The notes: a model not told the origin generated them from the letters alone. A DNA stretch of 64,000 nt from Coniferiporia sulphurascens (GCA_002794785.1 NBBA01000006.1:1426001-1490000), one strand, 5' to 3'. Counted from the stretch's first letter, positions 12,801 through 24,600 are shown. Made by a program: numbers and translations.

Positions 12801-14900
12801 TTGAGGCGTCTGGCTCTGGCTCAACGTCATGGGCGACGCTTTCCTCGGAAAAGATTGATTCGTGGCTGACTCGAAGTGGTGCGTACAAAGAAATAAGTCC
12901 AAGATTGGAGGCTGGAAATTGACATCTCTGCGTATTCGCGTCTGTCAGAAAGTCCACAGGTCTCAATAAATGACTGGTCATTCCTTCGAGCTGTTTTATA
13001 CTTGCACTTACCGACAGCAAACCGGCAAATTCGATAGCCTGACTGTTGGTGACTAATGTCGTACAAAACACATGATAAATGGGAGCGGGTGGGGTTATTC
13101 TGATCGTACAGAAGACACAAATACCCGATCGGAGCCAAGGATAGATAGATGCCTATACCTCTTCGATCAAGTCGACGCTCATGCGAAAACGGATTTAAAG
13201 TCATATGAGAATTCACGAAGACCAGTGGTCCCAACACGGTGATGGATGGTAAGAGACGCTGGAAGTCCATGGAGAGTGATTCGAGATTCGGGTAGGCACT
13301 GTTCGTTACTATTAATGACGGATACCTCCCAAATGGTGCTTCCCGTGTTCGCTGCTTACTTGGCTAGCAGACCGCCGCTCATTCCCTAAGACATCGTCAT
13401 TGGTCGCGCATCGCACTATAAATCATGTCTAAGCGAGTTCACTACCGATTTTAATTCCCTCCCCCTGGGAGACTACGTGAATTAATATGTTCATTTCCGT
13501 GGAAGACATATCGAGAACGGAGAAAGCCCGCATTTCGTCGGTACGGGGTCCCCCGGAAAACATAGGCAGCTAGACACGGAGAAAGGGCAGTATCTTCCAT
13601 CAACTACTATGCATCGACGACAGACCTCTCGGATGGTATACCGCAAAACGTGTAAAAGAAACGCGACGCACAATCTAAAAGGTAAGCGAGCAGTGATAAC
13701 GGGACGCCGTCGCACTAGAGAATAGTCGGGAGATTTGGAATACGTGTGTTCGAACCTCGTTCTTATCCCGCAGCTCTAACTTGAGCTATGCAGCCGTCCG
13801 CCAGCGCTGCGCACGGAAGTCCGTTAAGCCGTAGGGAAAAGGGAAGGCCTAGAAGGGCCGACGCCCTCAGCATTTTCTCTCGGTAGCTTAACCTGAATAG
13901 ACGTAGATTGATTTTTGCACGTGTCGGTTCAAAGGAACATAACAACTTGAAACTGAAGAGTCAAGACTCAAGATTCAGAAGAGAAGGAGACACCGGTGGA
14001 GAACAAGCGAGTGTGACGATGATGTCACAAGTCACGGTAGCTCGTTTTCAATGAGTATCCTCATTTGGTGAGTCAATGGTGACTAAGCCTCAGCTCTTTC
14101 ACTGGGCTCCGTCGGCGGGATGCAATCTACGGAAGCCAGCAGCCGACGTGAGACACAGAGTACGCTTCAAATCGTTCTCTTCGTCCCACAATTTTCTCTG
14201 CGGATGTTTTTTCGGCATTTGGAGTATCCATCAAGCAATGCATTACGACTACACACGTCTGCACATTTTCGGGTCAAATATTGAATTCTTGGATACATTA
14301 ACAGATACGGAACCCCCGAAATACACGTTCGTTCTGACCCGGATACGCCGGTACTAAAGCCTTTTACGTCCTTGCTCGCTGTTTTCAAAACCAAAAGACG
14401 AACCCCCGCTATATGGCTCGGCGAAGCGTGTGGACGTGTGAAGAAGCTGTAAATGCGGACGCAAGGGACACGGCGCCGTGGGTTCCATGTACATCTATTT
14501 CTTTAATAAATTATGAATCACAGCTCATTTCCAGCTGCGGTACAAATTCGTAGCACATAGCATGTGTAATCGAAAGGTCTCTAAAGTGAGGTGTTTACTA
14601 ATGACGCTTACGTTTTCACGCACCAAAATGCGACGACAAGATGCTTACGCATTTGTGTGACGCCATACAGGCCAGTGCACGTCAGCAGATGATTTACGTA
14701 ACTAGTCAGCGTTACGTGGCTCTCTGCTACTTTCTTCTGTGTTAATCCTGTGCGAAGTCCCATGACAAACGTTGGGACACTAGGCATGTCGGCTATCGAT
14801 TTTGGAATCCTATTGGAATTTCCAAGGCGCAGTGGCAAGCTTCTTGTTGCCTAGGCTTTATGCCTTGAGTCAGCCAGCTGAGCTCATATTACCAAGGAGT
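12801..14900. other. Intergenic stretch with eroded duplicate segment
   Basis: No gene recognised. The part from 14160 to 14490 matches the segment near 7300-7680 in interrupted blocks. A tRNA-like run near 13751-13815 on the minus strand was considered and rejected. Confidence 0.45.
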
Positions 14901-14982
14901 AACTATACTGCGTAAGAAATGAACGCTGATGCCGCAGCCCGCAGGCATTTGTTTCCGATCTGATATAAGCTGCTCGCGCAGG

Positions 14983-14988
14983 TATAAA
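14983..14988 (+). promoter_or_regulatory. TATA box of GST-1
   Basis: TATAAA lies 83 bp before the GST-1 ATG, in the context GGTATAAAATCC. Similar boxes precede the other three GST genes at 79, 59 and 83 bp, so this is a conserved core promoter. Confidence 0.65.
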
Positions 14989-15065
14989 ATCCTACCTCAG
15001 CGAGAGAAGATACACCAACTCACCAGTACAGTGACCAAACTCTAAGCCAGACGCATCCCCTCGAC

Positions 15066-15925
15066 ATGACTCTCAAGATCTACGGCGGTCCCGCTTCTCC
15101 ATATGTGCAAATCGTCACCGTTACGCTGAAAGAAATCGGTGTACCCTTCGAATTTGTGCCCATTGGACATGACAAGTTCAAGTCTCCGGAACATCTTGCC
15201 AGACATCCCTTCGGCAAAGTCCCTGTTCTAGTACGTGCGCATATATATATCATCATTCATTTATTTGATCTCCGCATCCGGTGTCGACGTGTACAGGAGG
15301 AAGGGGATGGCTTTACGCTGTATGAAAGCCGTGCGATCGCTCGCTACATCGTCGCAAAACACGGAGCAAACAGCGGACTGATCCCCACGGGCGACCTTAA
15401 GAAGCTTGGACTCTTCGAGCAAGCCGCGTCCGTAGAAAGTAGCAACTTCTATCCTCCTCTGGAGGGCTTCCTATTGGAGAAAGTTGGAAAAATGTAGGCC
15501 TTTGTACAAGTTAGTTGTCTCCCTGTCGCTGACACTGGCGATGGATGGTCTTTGCGCTCGAATCACAGAGTGTATGGCGGTCAGTGCGACGAAGAACTCG
15601 CGGCGGAACATGCAGAGAAGCTTGAGAAGGTTCTCAAGGTGTACGAAGTCATTCTTGGCAAGCAAAAATATCTTGCTGGTGATGTGCGTATCGACTTCTG
15701 GCTTCACTTATATATGAAGGTCGTCTTATACGAGAACTCCAGGAAATTACCCTCGCGGACCTCTTCCACCTGCCGATGGGCCGACTCCTCACTGAGCGCA
15801 CGGATTTCGCTGGCTTGAGGGCAACGCCGAACGTCGCACGCTGGTGGACAGACATCTCTAGCCGTTCATCTTGGCAATCCATCGTAACAGACCCCGCTGC
15901 AGCTCTTCCAACACCAAAGAAGTGA
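15066..15925 (+). CDS. Phi-like glutathione S-transferase (GST-1)
   Basis: Cytosolic GST, predicted to conjugate glutathione to electrophiles. Four exons give 219 residues: 15066-15230, 15297-15493, 15569-15683 and 15743-15925, with GT-AG introns and clean phases. The N-terminal thioredoxin-like domain has Ser11 in PASPY (the catalytic serine position in phi-class GSTs), the HPFGKVPVL loop at 47-55 with its cis-proline, and the glutathione-binding YESRAIARY at 64-72. The helical C-terminal domain contains LGLFEQAASVES and NVARWW. The PEHLARHPFGKVPVL-like stretch resembles plant phi enzymes, hence the class name; another fungal GST class is possible. It has three paralogues in the window. No disabling change is seen. 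Confidence 0.9.
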
Positions 15926-16308
15926 AGGATGGGCGTCAAAGCGGCACAGGTAGTAGACACAATACCGTAAACGAGGTTTGAAGCCACCAAGGCAAATTTT
16001 GAAGTGTAGACCGGTGTGATGGACACGGTCTTGTCAAAGTACACAGTTAAACTTGTAGGCAGCAACCGTATGTTGGGGTCGTTCAATTTATCGCGTATTT
16101 GTTCTGAGTATTCCTTGAAAAAATCCAAATTAAAAGCTTGTCTGCCCCTGGTAACGAGAGCGAAGTTCTTTTCGAAATGGGGCCCGGAGTGGACGAGTCG
16201 GAAAGAGTTAGCATACTCGTCATCCAGGATGCGAGTCTGGGCAATAAGAGCACATTTGTTATATTTCCGCCTACGAAAATAAGACGTAATTTTTCGCTGC
16301 GGACACAT
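15926..16308 (-). CDS. Unassigned ORF downstream of GST-1
   Basis: A minus-strand frame begins at 16308 and codes for about 128 residues before running into the antisense of the last GST-1 exon. It starts with a basic stretch (MCPQRKITSYFRRRKYNK), has a mixed-charge middle and a hydrophobic end rich in Val, Ala and Leu. I recognise no family. It may be a small gene with a C-terminal membrane segment, a fragment, or chance. Confidence 0.2.
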
Positions 16309-16309
16309 A

Positions 16310-17440
16310 AAGTGTAGCGAGGGAGCCAGCAGCTAGGAATACAAAAGTTCGGCGAGTTCATATGGCGCCGCCCTGCGATTTAGCGAGTTAGTTCCAATGC
16401 AGAAGTGACGGGAGCCTAGACGTTACGAACAACACAATGCAGTATATTTTGTGTATTCAGGGAGATGTCGGGTCTTCCCCAATCATCTGGTTCGCAACCT
16501 CAATCAATACCATTCTGAAGTCTGTTCGCCCAAGTTCTGGCCATCGACGACCTTTTCTCCGCAGCGAATGAAGAGCGCCTCTGGAAACTGTCCAGTGAAG
16601 CAAATCCATACTAGTGTAGTGCACGAGCCAAATAAATGCACACAGACTGCACGTATTTAGGTTGAACCTGAGAGCAAGTCGCTGTATGGCGTGAGTTTTC
16701 AATCGTCACCTTCGTGGCGGAGATTACGTCGATGTTTGTAACCTTAATAAGCATCCTGTGAATATTGACGCATCCGCCTACGCTGTAAGCTTAGGTGCTA
16801 CCAACCTCTCGTGTAGTCACATTAACGCTCCACTGGCAGGAAATCGGTGCGACCCGTTCGATGTCCGAGTACGATGTTTTAATGGGACCAAAACTCGCCA
16901 GGCAGTCTCTAGCGGACCCAGCTTCGCATCCTCCGAGTTTCAGGAAGTAATTGATGAGCTTCAGAAAAGGAGGACAGTGCCAATGGGCGCGGGGCGCCGA
17001 TGCGATTGCGTATGGATAAAGCTAGTCCGATGCGAGCACTTGGTGTACCGCCTTGTACGGCCATCGAGTTATGCATCGAACCTCAGAGAATGGCTGTTTA
17101 GCAGACTACGTGCCCGCCCTGTTCCTTAGAGGTTCGAGTCACAGACATCAACTCTTGCTCCTAAAAAAATAAGACAGAAGTTGCGACGGTGATAGTAGGG
17201 CATCCTTGGATGGTGCATCGGGCTCGAGACGTGAACAAGAAAACACGAAAGCTTTACGCTGCTAATATCTCTATGTTCCGTATTCCGCAGCGTGAAGTGG
17301 GGGGAGGGTGGGTTTAGGATTATGCATAATCCACAGGATACGCGAGGGGTATTTGACCAGTTTAGCTGTCTGATTCACGAAGCATACGTCCTCCACTTTC
17401 CACAGTTCGTGTCGTACGCACCTCGAATCTCCTTTCCAAT
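16310..17440. other. Intergenic stretch, nothing recognised
   Basis: No convincing gene. A 123-codon plus-strand frame (16758-17129) has no recognisable motif. Confidence 0.4.
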
Positions 17441-17443
17441 ACA

Positions 17444-18160
17444 AGCTCATTGTAGTCAATGGCTCGAGTAAAAGCCGAAAATGCCCCCTTGGAAGTCGTA
17501 GTCAGAACCGCAGGCATGAACATGTAGAAGGCCGACCTTTCCCGGGCCAGTCAGTCGATGTACCATCGATGTGACTCGTTCACCTTCTTTCGTGTCTATG
17601 ATAAGGGCCCGACTTTGCTCGATGGACAGGAAGCCAAGTTGTAAGGAGGCCCTTGTTCTTCCGTCGCCAGCCAATTATATGAAGAAGGCTCATCTTGCTT
17701 CTGCTTGGGCGTCTCTTCCTCAGCATTACAAAGCACTGGGTAAGCTAACGCGCGTCAGCGATTTCTCACCGTAATTTACGCCCACAAAAGTAATCAATGC
17801 TGTAACCACCTTTAAGCGTCCCTTCTGCTTACTATCGACTTTCTTTCTTATCCACAGATTCCACACTCAGCTGGTCTGTATAGGCGCAGTTGAAGACGAT
17901 GACATTATACTCCCTTTAAGAGCGTCCAAAGACGCCGGATAAAGCAGGTTAGTCACCATTTGTCGTAACGAAATATCCACGCAGCCATCATACCTGCTAA
18001 AGTTTCAAAACCGAACGTCAGTCAAAGAGTCCTTGTCATTTTCCCACTTGAAGGGGATTAATATCGTTACTAAGTGTCCAGCACGGGAGAATGCTAACGC
18101 ATGCGTCTTCTTTGGGGAACTTTACTGGACAATAAGTAGTGCATTGCGCACGGAAATGGG
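17444..18160 (-). pseudogene. Eroded TPR-like fragment and upstream part of duplicated GST unit A
   Basis: This stretch aligns with 48190-48900 upstream of GST-3, starting from GGCTCGAGTA(A/G)AAGC and continuing past ATGAAGAAGGCT. In the GST-3 copy the minus strand reads as a tetratricopeptide-like helix pair (YSLAFSDIGEHQKAMSAIQE). Here the same place is more eroded and out of frame. It shows that the tandem duplication carried an upstream gene fragment together with GST. Confidence 0.6.
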
Positions 18161-18195
18161 TTATAACGAGTTATAAAAAGCGATACCAAGTCGTT

Positions 18196-19043
18196 TTTAA
18201 TTTTAATTTTAATTTTAATTTTATTTTAAAATCAGCATTTGTATACCGCTACATTACATAGTAAAAGACGCGGATATGAGACCATATAAAGTATCGTGTC
18301 AGAGGAGATTAACAAGGTATAAAGTTCCTGGGCTTAAGGCTATGAATGTATGAGGTTTTGTGGTCGGAAGTGTCTAAATGATTTTGTCAGGTGGGATATG
18401 AATTGGAAGAACAAATTGTGTAGGAGGGGGTGGCAGTTTTATGGATTCTATGATGGCTAATACTGATTGCATAAGGTGGGAGAAACTACTTGATTTTTTA
18501 TGATGTGTGGGTGGGGGTTTGAATTGTTTAATGTCCGAAATTTGTGACTCTGAGAGGGGTGACGTGACAGCACTTGGAGCGGCATGTGTGCATGAGGCTA
18601 GGGGCAGGTTGCCATGAGGTGTGAAGTTGACTGCGAATTGTAGGAGGACTGATGTTAAGTCCATGCATGGGCCATAACGGTTGAGGTGTTCTTGGTAGAG
18701 GAAGATATGCCATGAATTGTGTGGTTGCTCAGTAATGCTGATGACCTGTAGTTTGTACTGGCGTATTGCCCAGTCTAATATGTGCTGATTTTTGTTACTG
18801 AGGTTGAAAGGTTCATATGTGGTATCGGTTTTGAAGTTTGGCACTGGGAGGTGAAGGAATAGAAGGGGGCATGGGGGAATGGGGGAAAGGGGGAGTGGAA
18901 TGATGAACAAGGCCGTAAAACAGCTTGACAGATGTCTACTGTGAGTGAGGACTGGTGTGGGTGGTTAACCCAGGGAGTTTAGGGGTGGTGCGAGTGGATG
19001 TGCGCTGGGTGAGATGATGGTGGTTAGAGGTCAAGGGGTTTTT
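18196..19043 (-). mobile_element. Target-primed-type insertion of 848 bp with (TTAAAA)n tail
   Basis: Flanked by a perfect 14-bp direct repeat GATACCAAGTCGTT (18182-18195 and 19044-19057). On the minus strand it ends in four or more TTAAAA units next to the repeat, as expected for the 3' tail of a non-LTR retroelement or retroposed RNA. The body holds a 178-codon minus-strand frame (18374-18910), proline- and histidine-rich, with no domain I recognise and no reverse transcriptase. It interrupts the GST-2 upstream region relative to GST-3. It may be a 5'-truncated LINE, a SINE-like element or a processed transcript. Confidence 0.7.
18374..18910 (-). CDS. 178-codon ORF inside the target-primed insertion
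   Basis: An uninterrupted frame begins with a hydrophobic, proline-rich stretch (MFIIPLPLSPIPPCPLLFLH) and continues with a mixed region containing HILDWAIRQYKLQVISITEQ. I recognise no domain. It nearly fills the 848-bp inserted body, which favours a real coding remnant over chance, but translation is unproven. Related possibilities are a fragment of a LINE ORF or a captured host transcript. Confidence 0.35.
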   Translation of the reverse strand: MFIIPLPLSPIPPCPLLFLHLPVPNFKTDTTYEPFNLSNKNQHILDWAIRQYKLQVISITEQPHNSWHIFLYQEHLNRYGPCMDLTSVLLQFAVNFTPHGNLPLASCTHAAPSAVTSPLSESQISDIKQFKPPPTHHKKSSSFSHLMQSVLAIIESIKLPPPPTQFVLPIHIPPDKII

Positions 19044-19064
19044 GATACCAAGTCGTTACCCCGC

Positions 19065-19117
19065 CGCGTGATGACCAGATCATCTCGAGTGAGTCGAGTC
19101 TACTCATTCATCACGCG
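19065..19117. repeat. Palindromic cluster upstream of GST-2
   Basis: A perfect 10-bp inverted repeat (CGCGTGATGA at 19065, TCATCACGCG at 19108) encloses a CTCGAGTGAGTCGAG palindrome, and CGTTATAACG follows immediately. Downstream, an imperfect direct repeat of about 38 bp starting ATAATCACAG occurs at 19153-19190 and 19211-19249. These could be regulator sites or remnants of a small element. Confidence 0.5.
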
Positions 19118-19447
19118 TTATAACGTGTGATGATCCTGACTTTGTAAGCCACATAATCACAGCTTATGCCATTTATGGAAATAAATCCTGAATGCCTCGT
19201 GATACACAATATAATCACAGAATACGCCACTTATGGAAAGCAAGCCCTGGCAGTGATCCCATGACCGTCCGTGATGCCGGGAGAATATGGCAACCACTTC
19301 CCACACATTATATTGAGTTATGTGATTTGCAGCATATTTCAAGATAACGTCATAACCGATTGTATTTCATTGCCATTAATATTACCTGGATTTTTGTCCG
19401 ATAAAGGACCTCCATATATTTCGGCTGCTTAAACTGGCAGCTGGCAG

Positions 19448-19454
19448 TATAAAA
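19448..19454 (+). promoter_or_regulatory. TATA box of GST-2
   Basis: TATAAAA lies 79 bp before the GST-2 ATG, in the context GCAGTATAAAACC shared with GST-3. Confidence 0.65.
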
Positions 19455-19526
19455 CCCCGCCCATGCAGACCATGATGTTTCTCATCCCACAGGCTTCTTT
19501 ACGGTGACGACTCACATTAACTCGAC

Positions 19527-20382
19527 ATGGTCCTGAAAATATATGGCAGGACTTCTTCCCCGTACGTGCAGATGGTCCTCATTGTGCTGAACGAGCTCGG
19601 GGTACCTTACGAAATTGTGCCTATTGGGGGCGACGGTAACCCGGGGTACACATCTGAAGAACACCTCTCCAGACAGCCCTTCGGTCAAATCCCCGTCCTC
19701 GTATGTATATGCGCAGTTGACATACATATACGCTGATTGCTGATTGCTGTTTCGATGTCGCTGCACGCAGGAAGAGGAGGATGGTTTTCTACTGTACGAG
19801 AGTCGTGCGATCGCACGCTATATCACCGCAAAGTATGGCCCAGATAGTGGACTCATCCCCACGGGAGACCTTAAGAAGCTCGGCCTTTTCGAACAGGCGG
19901 CGTCCGTGGAACAGAGTAACTTCCACGCGCCTGTGTTAGGCTATATTGTGGAGAAGTTCGGAAAGCCGTAAGTCTTTCTATTACGAGAAGCGACTGCACT
20001 TGTCATTCATGACTGCAAACCCACACCTGCAGGGCGCATGGCGTACAAGGCGATGAGAAACGCGCGGCGGAGTGTTGGGAGACATTTGAGAAAAACTTCA
20101 AAGTGTACGAAGACATCCTTAGCAAGCAGAGATACCTCGCAGGCGACGTACGTACTTAGAAGCGGCCTCGCTCTTGACACGAGCTTACTTAGATGTGAAC
20201 CGCAGGAGCTCACACTTGTAGACATCTTCCACCTGCCGATCTGTCGTGCTCTCGTTGAGAGCGTCGGTTTCAAGGGCCTGAATGCGACACCGAATATCGC
20301 CCGCTGGTGGTCGGACGTCTCTGGGCGTCCGTCCTGGCAATCCATTCTTGCGGACCCGACTTCAGCCATGCCAAAGCAGTAA
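19527..20382 (+). CDS. Phi-like glutathione S-transferase (GST-2)
   Basis: Intact GST of 220 residues in four exons: 19527-19700, 19771-19967, 20033-20147 and 20206-20382. Exon lengths two and three (197 and 115 nt) are identical in all four GST genes. It shows Ser11 (SSPY), the RQPFGQIPVL cis-proline loop, YESRAIARY in the G-site and NIARWW in the C-terminal domain. It is very close to GST-3, including nearly identical first introns, so the two are recent tandem duplicates. The predicted role is cytosolic conjugation of electrophiles or other glutathione chemistry; the substrate is unknown. Downstream DNA matches the GST-3 flank until the mobile insertions begin. Confidence 0.92.
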
Positions 20383-20552
20383 ATGATGTGGATGTATCAG
20401 ATATACTATGCGCATGGTGTCAAGGCTAACGTCGTGCGCATTCGGGGCAAGGCTAGTACATGGGCCAGTATTTGACAAGTTTTAAGTAACCAGACTGTAC
20501 ATTCTTGACGCATAACTCGAAATTGAAATGGGTCCGTTGCCGTTGAAGGTTC

Positions 20553-20805
20553 GACGGGGCGGGTGTCGACAGACGACAGCCCCGAGGTTAAGTTCGATCA
20601 TTGGGGTCTCAGGGTTTGTCTGAGGCTATGTGTCGGAGGTCCAGGAACGTAACAAGAGGTCTGGAACGCAAAGGAAATGAATTCCAAGGCGAAATGGATA
20701 CAAAGTGGGGGAAACTAAAATACTCTTAGATGGATATAATTTACGACTACATACTACTATCCTGCACGTGATCCGGATGATCCTGAGTTCCGACTGTATG
20801 CACTG
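20553..20805. mobile_element. MITE-like dispersed repeat, copy B
   Basis: A shorter relative of the repeat at 10462-10794, ending in the same GTATGCACTG block. The flanks align with the GST-3 downstream region, which lacks this segment. It was therefore gained in unit A or lost from unit B after duplication. Confidence 0.5.
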
Positions 20806-21413
20806 GGGAACACATCATAATGTGGGGAAATGAATAAGCCATGTTCCAAGGCTAAGCAGAGTCCCCTGTAAAGACGAGCCGGACAAACTGACGCCCGCTA
20901 CTCCAAATAGATCATTGGCAAGCTGTTCGACTCGGAGATGTGAAAGCCGTAAGGCTGAGAGAGAGAGAGAGAGAAGATTTATTACGTGCGTCATTCTTAC
21001 AAGAAAAGTGTGCGGCCATAGGCCGTGCCAGAAACCCCTATACTACCTGACTACCCCACACTACTAGCTAATAGACCAGAGCCCTGGGAGGTGGGATTAG
21101 CAGTTTCGTCATTGGATTGGGGGAGGGGAGGGCAGGTCCCGAAGGGGGGGAAGGAGGCATATCGGTTTCAGTCTACAGCTATATGGTCCAGGCATTAAAA
21201 AAAGAGATCAGATGGTCCTGAACATTCCTCCACAACAGCAGAGCAGATGGGATAGACGTGAGAGGGGCCAGCCAAAGCGGTCTGGCCTGGGGATTGGTAA
21301 GGTCCTGGTAAAAACCAAGACTTGGGCATGTCTGGGGGAACCGGATGTTATGAAGCACCATTGTGGTGAGTGGGAGTGTGTCAGATGGCTGGTCAGTGGG
21401 AAAAGTGGGAATG

Positions 21414-21672
21414 TCTTAAAATCTACACACGTGGTGGTAGATGATGAGGTGCAGTGGTGAAGTTCAGACAAGGTGGGTTATCAGCGTAAACCGATGTATT
21501 TCTAGGGTGAGACCAGCTCCCCTTATATACACATTCCGTGGGCTAGTACTACTATAACTAACTAGCTCCTATATCGTATGGCGTTATCGTTGTGTTATTG
21601 TTTCCTTAGTAAGGTGGTTAGGTCTTATGACCATGTACTATATTTATATCGTTTCGTTATATTTATTTAATA
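21414..21672 (-). repeat. 3' LTR of copia copy 1
   Basis: 259 bp, next to the GAATG duplication at 21409-21413. It differs from the 5' LTR at two transition sites. Confidence 0.95.
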
Positions 21673-21679
21673 CTCCCCT

Positions 21680-24600
21680 TCAAACTTTTACTAGGCGGAG
21701 TAGACTTGTAAAACGTTTGATTAATTCTATCGTTAGCGCTTTTGTCATAATATCAGCCTTTTGCTGTCCAGTTGGAATATATGAAACTGATATGGTTTCA
21801 TTTTCAATATAATCACGTAAGAAATCTTTTCTTATGTCAATATGTTTCGTTCTTTGCGTATATTTTTGTTCTGTTGAGTTTACTATTGTTATGGCTGCCT
21901 GATTATCACATAATATTTTCGTAGGTGTATCCAAGGTCTGCAGTACCTCTTCAACCAGTCTTCTTAGCCATATTGCTTCTTTTACTCCATGAGTTAAAGC
22001 TTGTAATTCCGCTTCGCATACTGATAGTGACACTAATTCTTGTTTTTTACTTGACCAGGATGTCGTTGCGTTTCCTATTTGGAATATATATCCTGATATA
22101 GCTTTATGTCCTTCTTGTGTCATTCCGTCAGCGTCGGTATATCCGATTAACTCAATTGGTTCTTTTCCTCCGAGTATTAACCAATAATCGTTCGTTCCTT
22201 TTAAATATTTGAAACAGTGTTTTACTGCATTGTAATGTTCAATACTAGGTTTATTTAAATGCCTAGCAAATTGACCTGTTGCGAATGATATATCAGGTCT
22301 GGTACAATCTGCTGCATATCGTAGTGCTCCAACCATGTTCATATATGGTATTTGATTCATGAAGTTTACTTCTTCATTAGTTGGATTTTCGAGTGATTTT
22401 AACACTTGACCAGGTGTCATTGGTGTTCGTACCATTGCAGCGTCTTGTAATTTATATTTTTCAATTATATTATCAATATAATGTTTTTGTCTTAATTTTA
22501 TAATTCTTTCATCTCGGTTTCTTTCAATTTCAATACCAAGTAACCAATGTATATTGTTTCCATCAGTGAATTTTACATGTTTTCCAATTTCGTTTTTAAA
22601 GGCTTTTATTATTATTAGATTTAAGCCACATATCGTTATGTCGTCAACATGTATGAAAAGTATTAGAATTGTTTTTCCTTTTTCTTTTCTTAGGAATACT
22701 GCGTTATCTTGGACTGCTCTTGTTAGTCCTATTCCGATTAATATTTCAGATAATTTTTTATACCATCGTCTGCCTGCTTGTTTTAATCCGTATAAGGCTT
22801 TATTTAATTTTAAAACTTGTCCAGGTTTTGTTTCGATTAGATTTCCTGGTGGTGGTTTTATATATATGTTTTCGTCTTTTTCTAATTCACCATATAAGTA
22901 AGCTGATTTTATATCGATTTGGTGAATTTCATAATTGTTTGTTGCGCTCCAACTTAATATAGTTCTTACTGTAGCTAGTCGTGCTACTGGAGCGAATGTG
23001 TCGTTTGAATAGTAGTCTATGCCCTCTTTCTGGGCAAATCCTTGAACTACTAATCTTGCTTTGTAACGTTCAATTTCTCCATTTGCTAGTCTTTTTGTTT
23101 TGTAAACAAATCTTGTTCCGATTATGTTTGCTTCTTTTGGTGGATCCATGATTTTCCATGTAGATCTTTTGATTAATATTTTTATTTCTTCTTTCATTGC
23201 CATGATCCACTGATTTGCGTCAATTCTATTGATCGCTTGTTGATATGAATTCGGATCACCTATTAATTCCGTATTGAATTGATTGAATTCCGTAAGATAA
23301 GCGACTGTATTTTGTTCGTCAAAGTTTAGACCTAATAATCGTTTTGTTGGTTTGGTAGTTCTTGTTGGTCTTTCATTTGCTGATTCTTTTATTTGCTCGT
23401 TTTGTTTTTCTGTTATATTCTCCCCTTCAATTTTAGATGGTGGAGAATCTAGAAATTGTAGATTTCGTTCGACTGATATTTTCCTATTATAATAGGTTCT
23501 ATGACCTTTGCTTTCTTCATCAAATCCTAGCCATTGTGCATATTTTCCTTTTGGTTGTAATTTATTTACGTCTTCTTGTCATATAATGCAATATTGTCCG
23601 AATTCTTTTAAATCGTCTATATTATAATTTTCGTTATATCGTTTAAAATATGGTGTTTTGAATTCAATAGCGCTCTTTGGTGTTCTATTGTAGACGTAAG
23701 TACTGTATTTTACAGCTTCTCCCCATAGACTGGGTGGTAATTTTGCTTGTAGCAGATTTACTCGTGTATTGTTTAAAATCGTTTGATGTGATCGTTCTGC
23801 TACTCCATTTTGTTGTGGCGTATCGTGAACAGTCAGCTTTCGTATTGTTCCATTTTTTTCTAAATATTCAGTGAATTGTTTGCTTAAAAACACTGTGTCG
23901 TTATTGCTTTGTAATATTTTTATTTTTATATTAAATTGTGTATTGAGCATAGTAGCCCATGTCGTATAAGCGTTTAAGCCCTCATCTTTTGTTTTTAATA
24001 GGATCATTTTTATCCATCTTGTAGTGTCATCTACAAGTGTTAGAAGATATTTGTATCCTCCTATAGCATGTGTGGATGCTGGACCCCATATGTCCATATG
24101 TATATGATCGCTGAATTTTTCGGCTAATTTTGAAATACGTAATTTTGGAATTTGCATTCTTTTTATATTTGCTTCTATGCATATTGTGCATTGAGTTTCG
24201 TCGTAATTTGATATTTTTTGATTTGTAATCTGATCTTCTTTTAATAGTTGTTTTATGTAAGCATAACTTATATGCCCGAGTTTTTTGTGAAGTTCAAATA
24301 ATGTTACATTTTTTGTAGCCGCTTGTACATCATTGTTAAATATACTATACAATCCATTTGTGTTTTTAATTTTTCCGCATAAAGATCCATTAGGATACTT
24401 TATTGTACATTCATTTGTTTTATAAATAAATTCGTAGCCGTCTTGACATAGAAGTCCTTGAGAGACTAATGTCATATTCATTTTAGGATTGTAGTATACG
24501 TTTGATAGTATTATGACACTTACCGAGTGTCCGTTGGGGATGTAAAGCTTAAGATCCCCTACTATGTTTGCCATGAATGTTGTTTTGTTCACGGCCGTTA

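Noticed and set aside
13751..13815. tRNA-like run on the minus strand with TAGCTCAAG..TTAGAGC and GGTTCGAAC
   Set aside because: The space between the D-arm-like and T-arm-like parts is about ten nucleotides too short for an anticodon arm, and no acceptor stem pairs.
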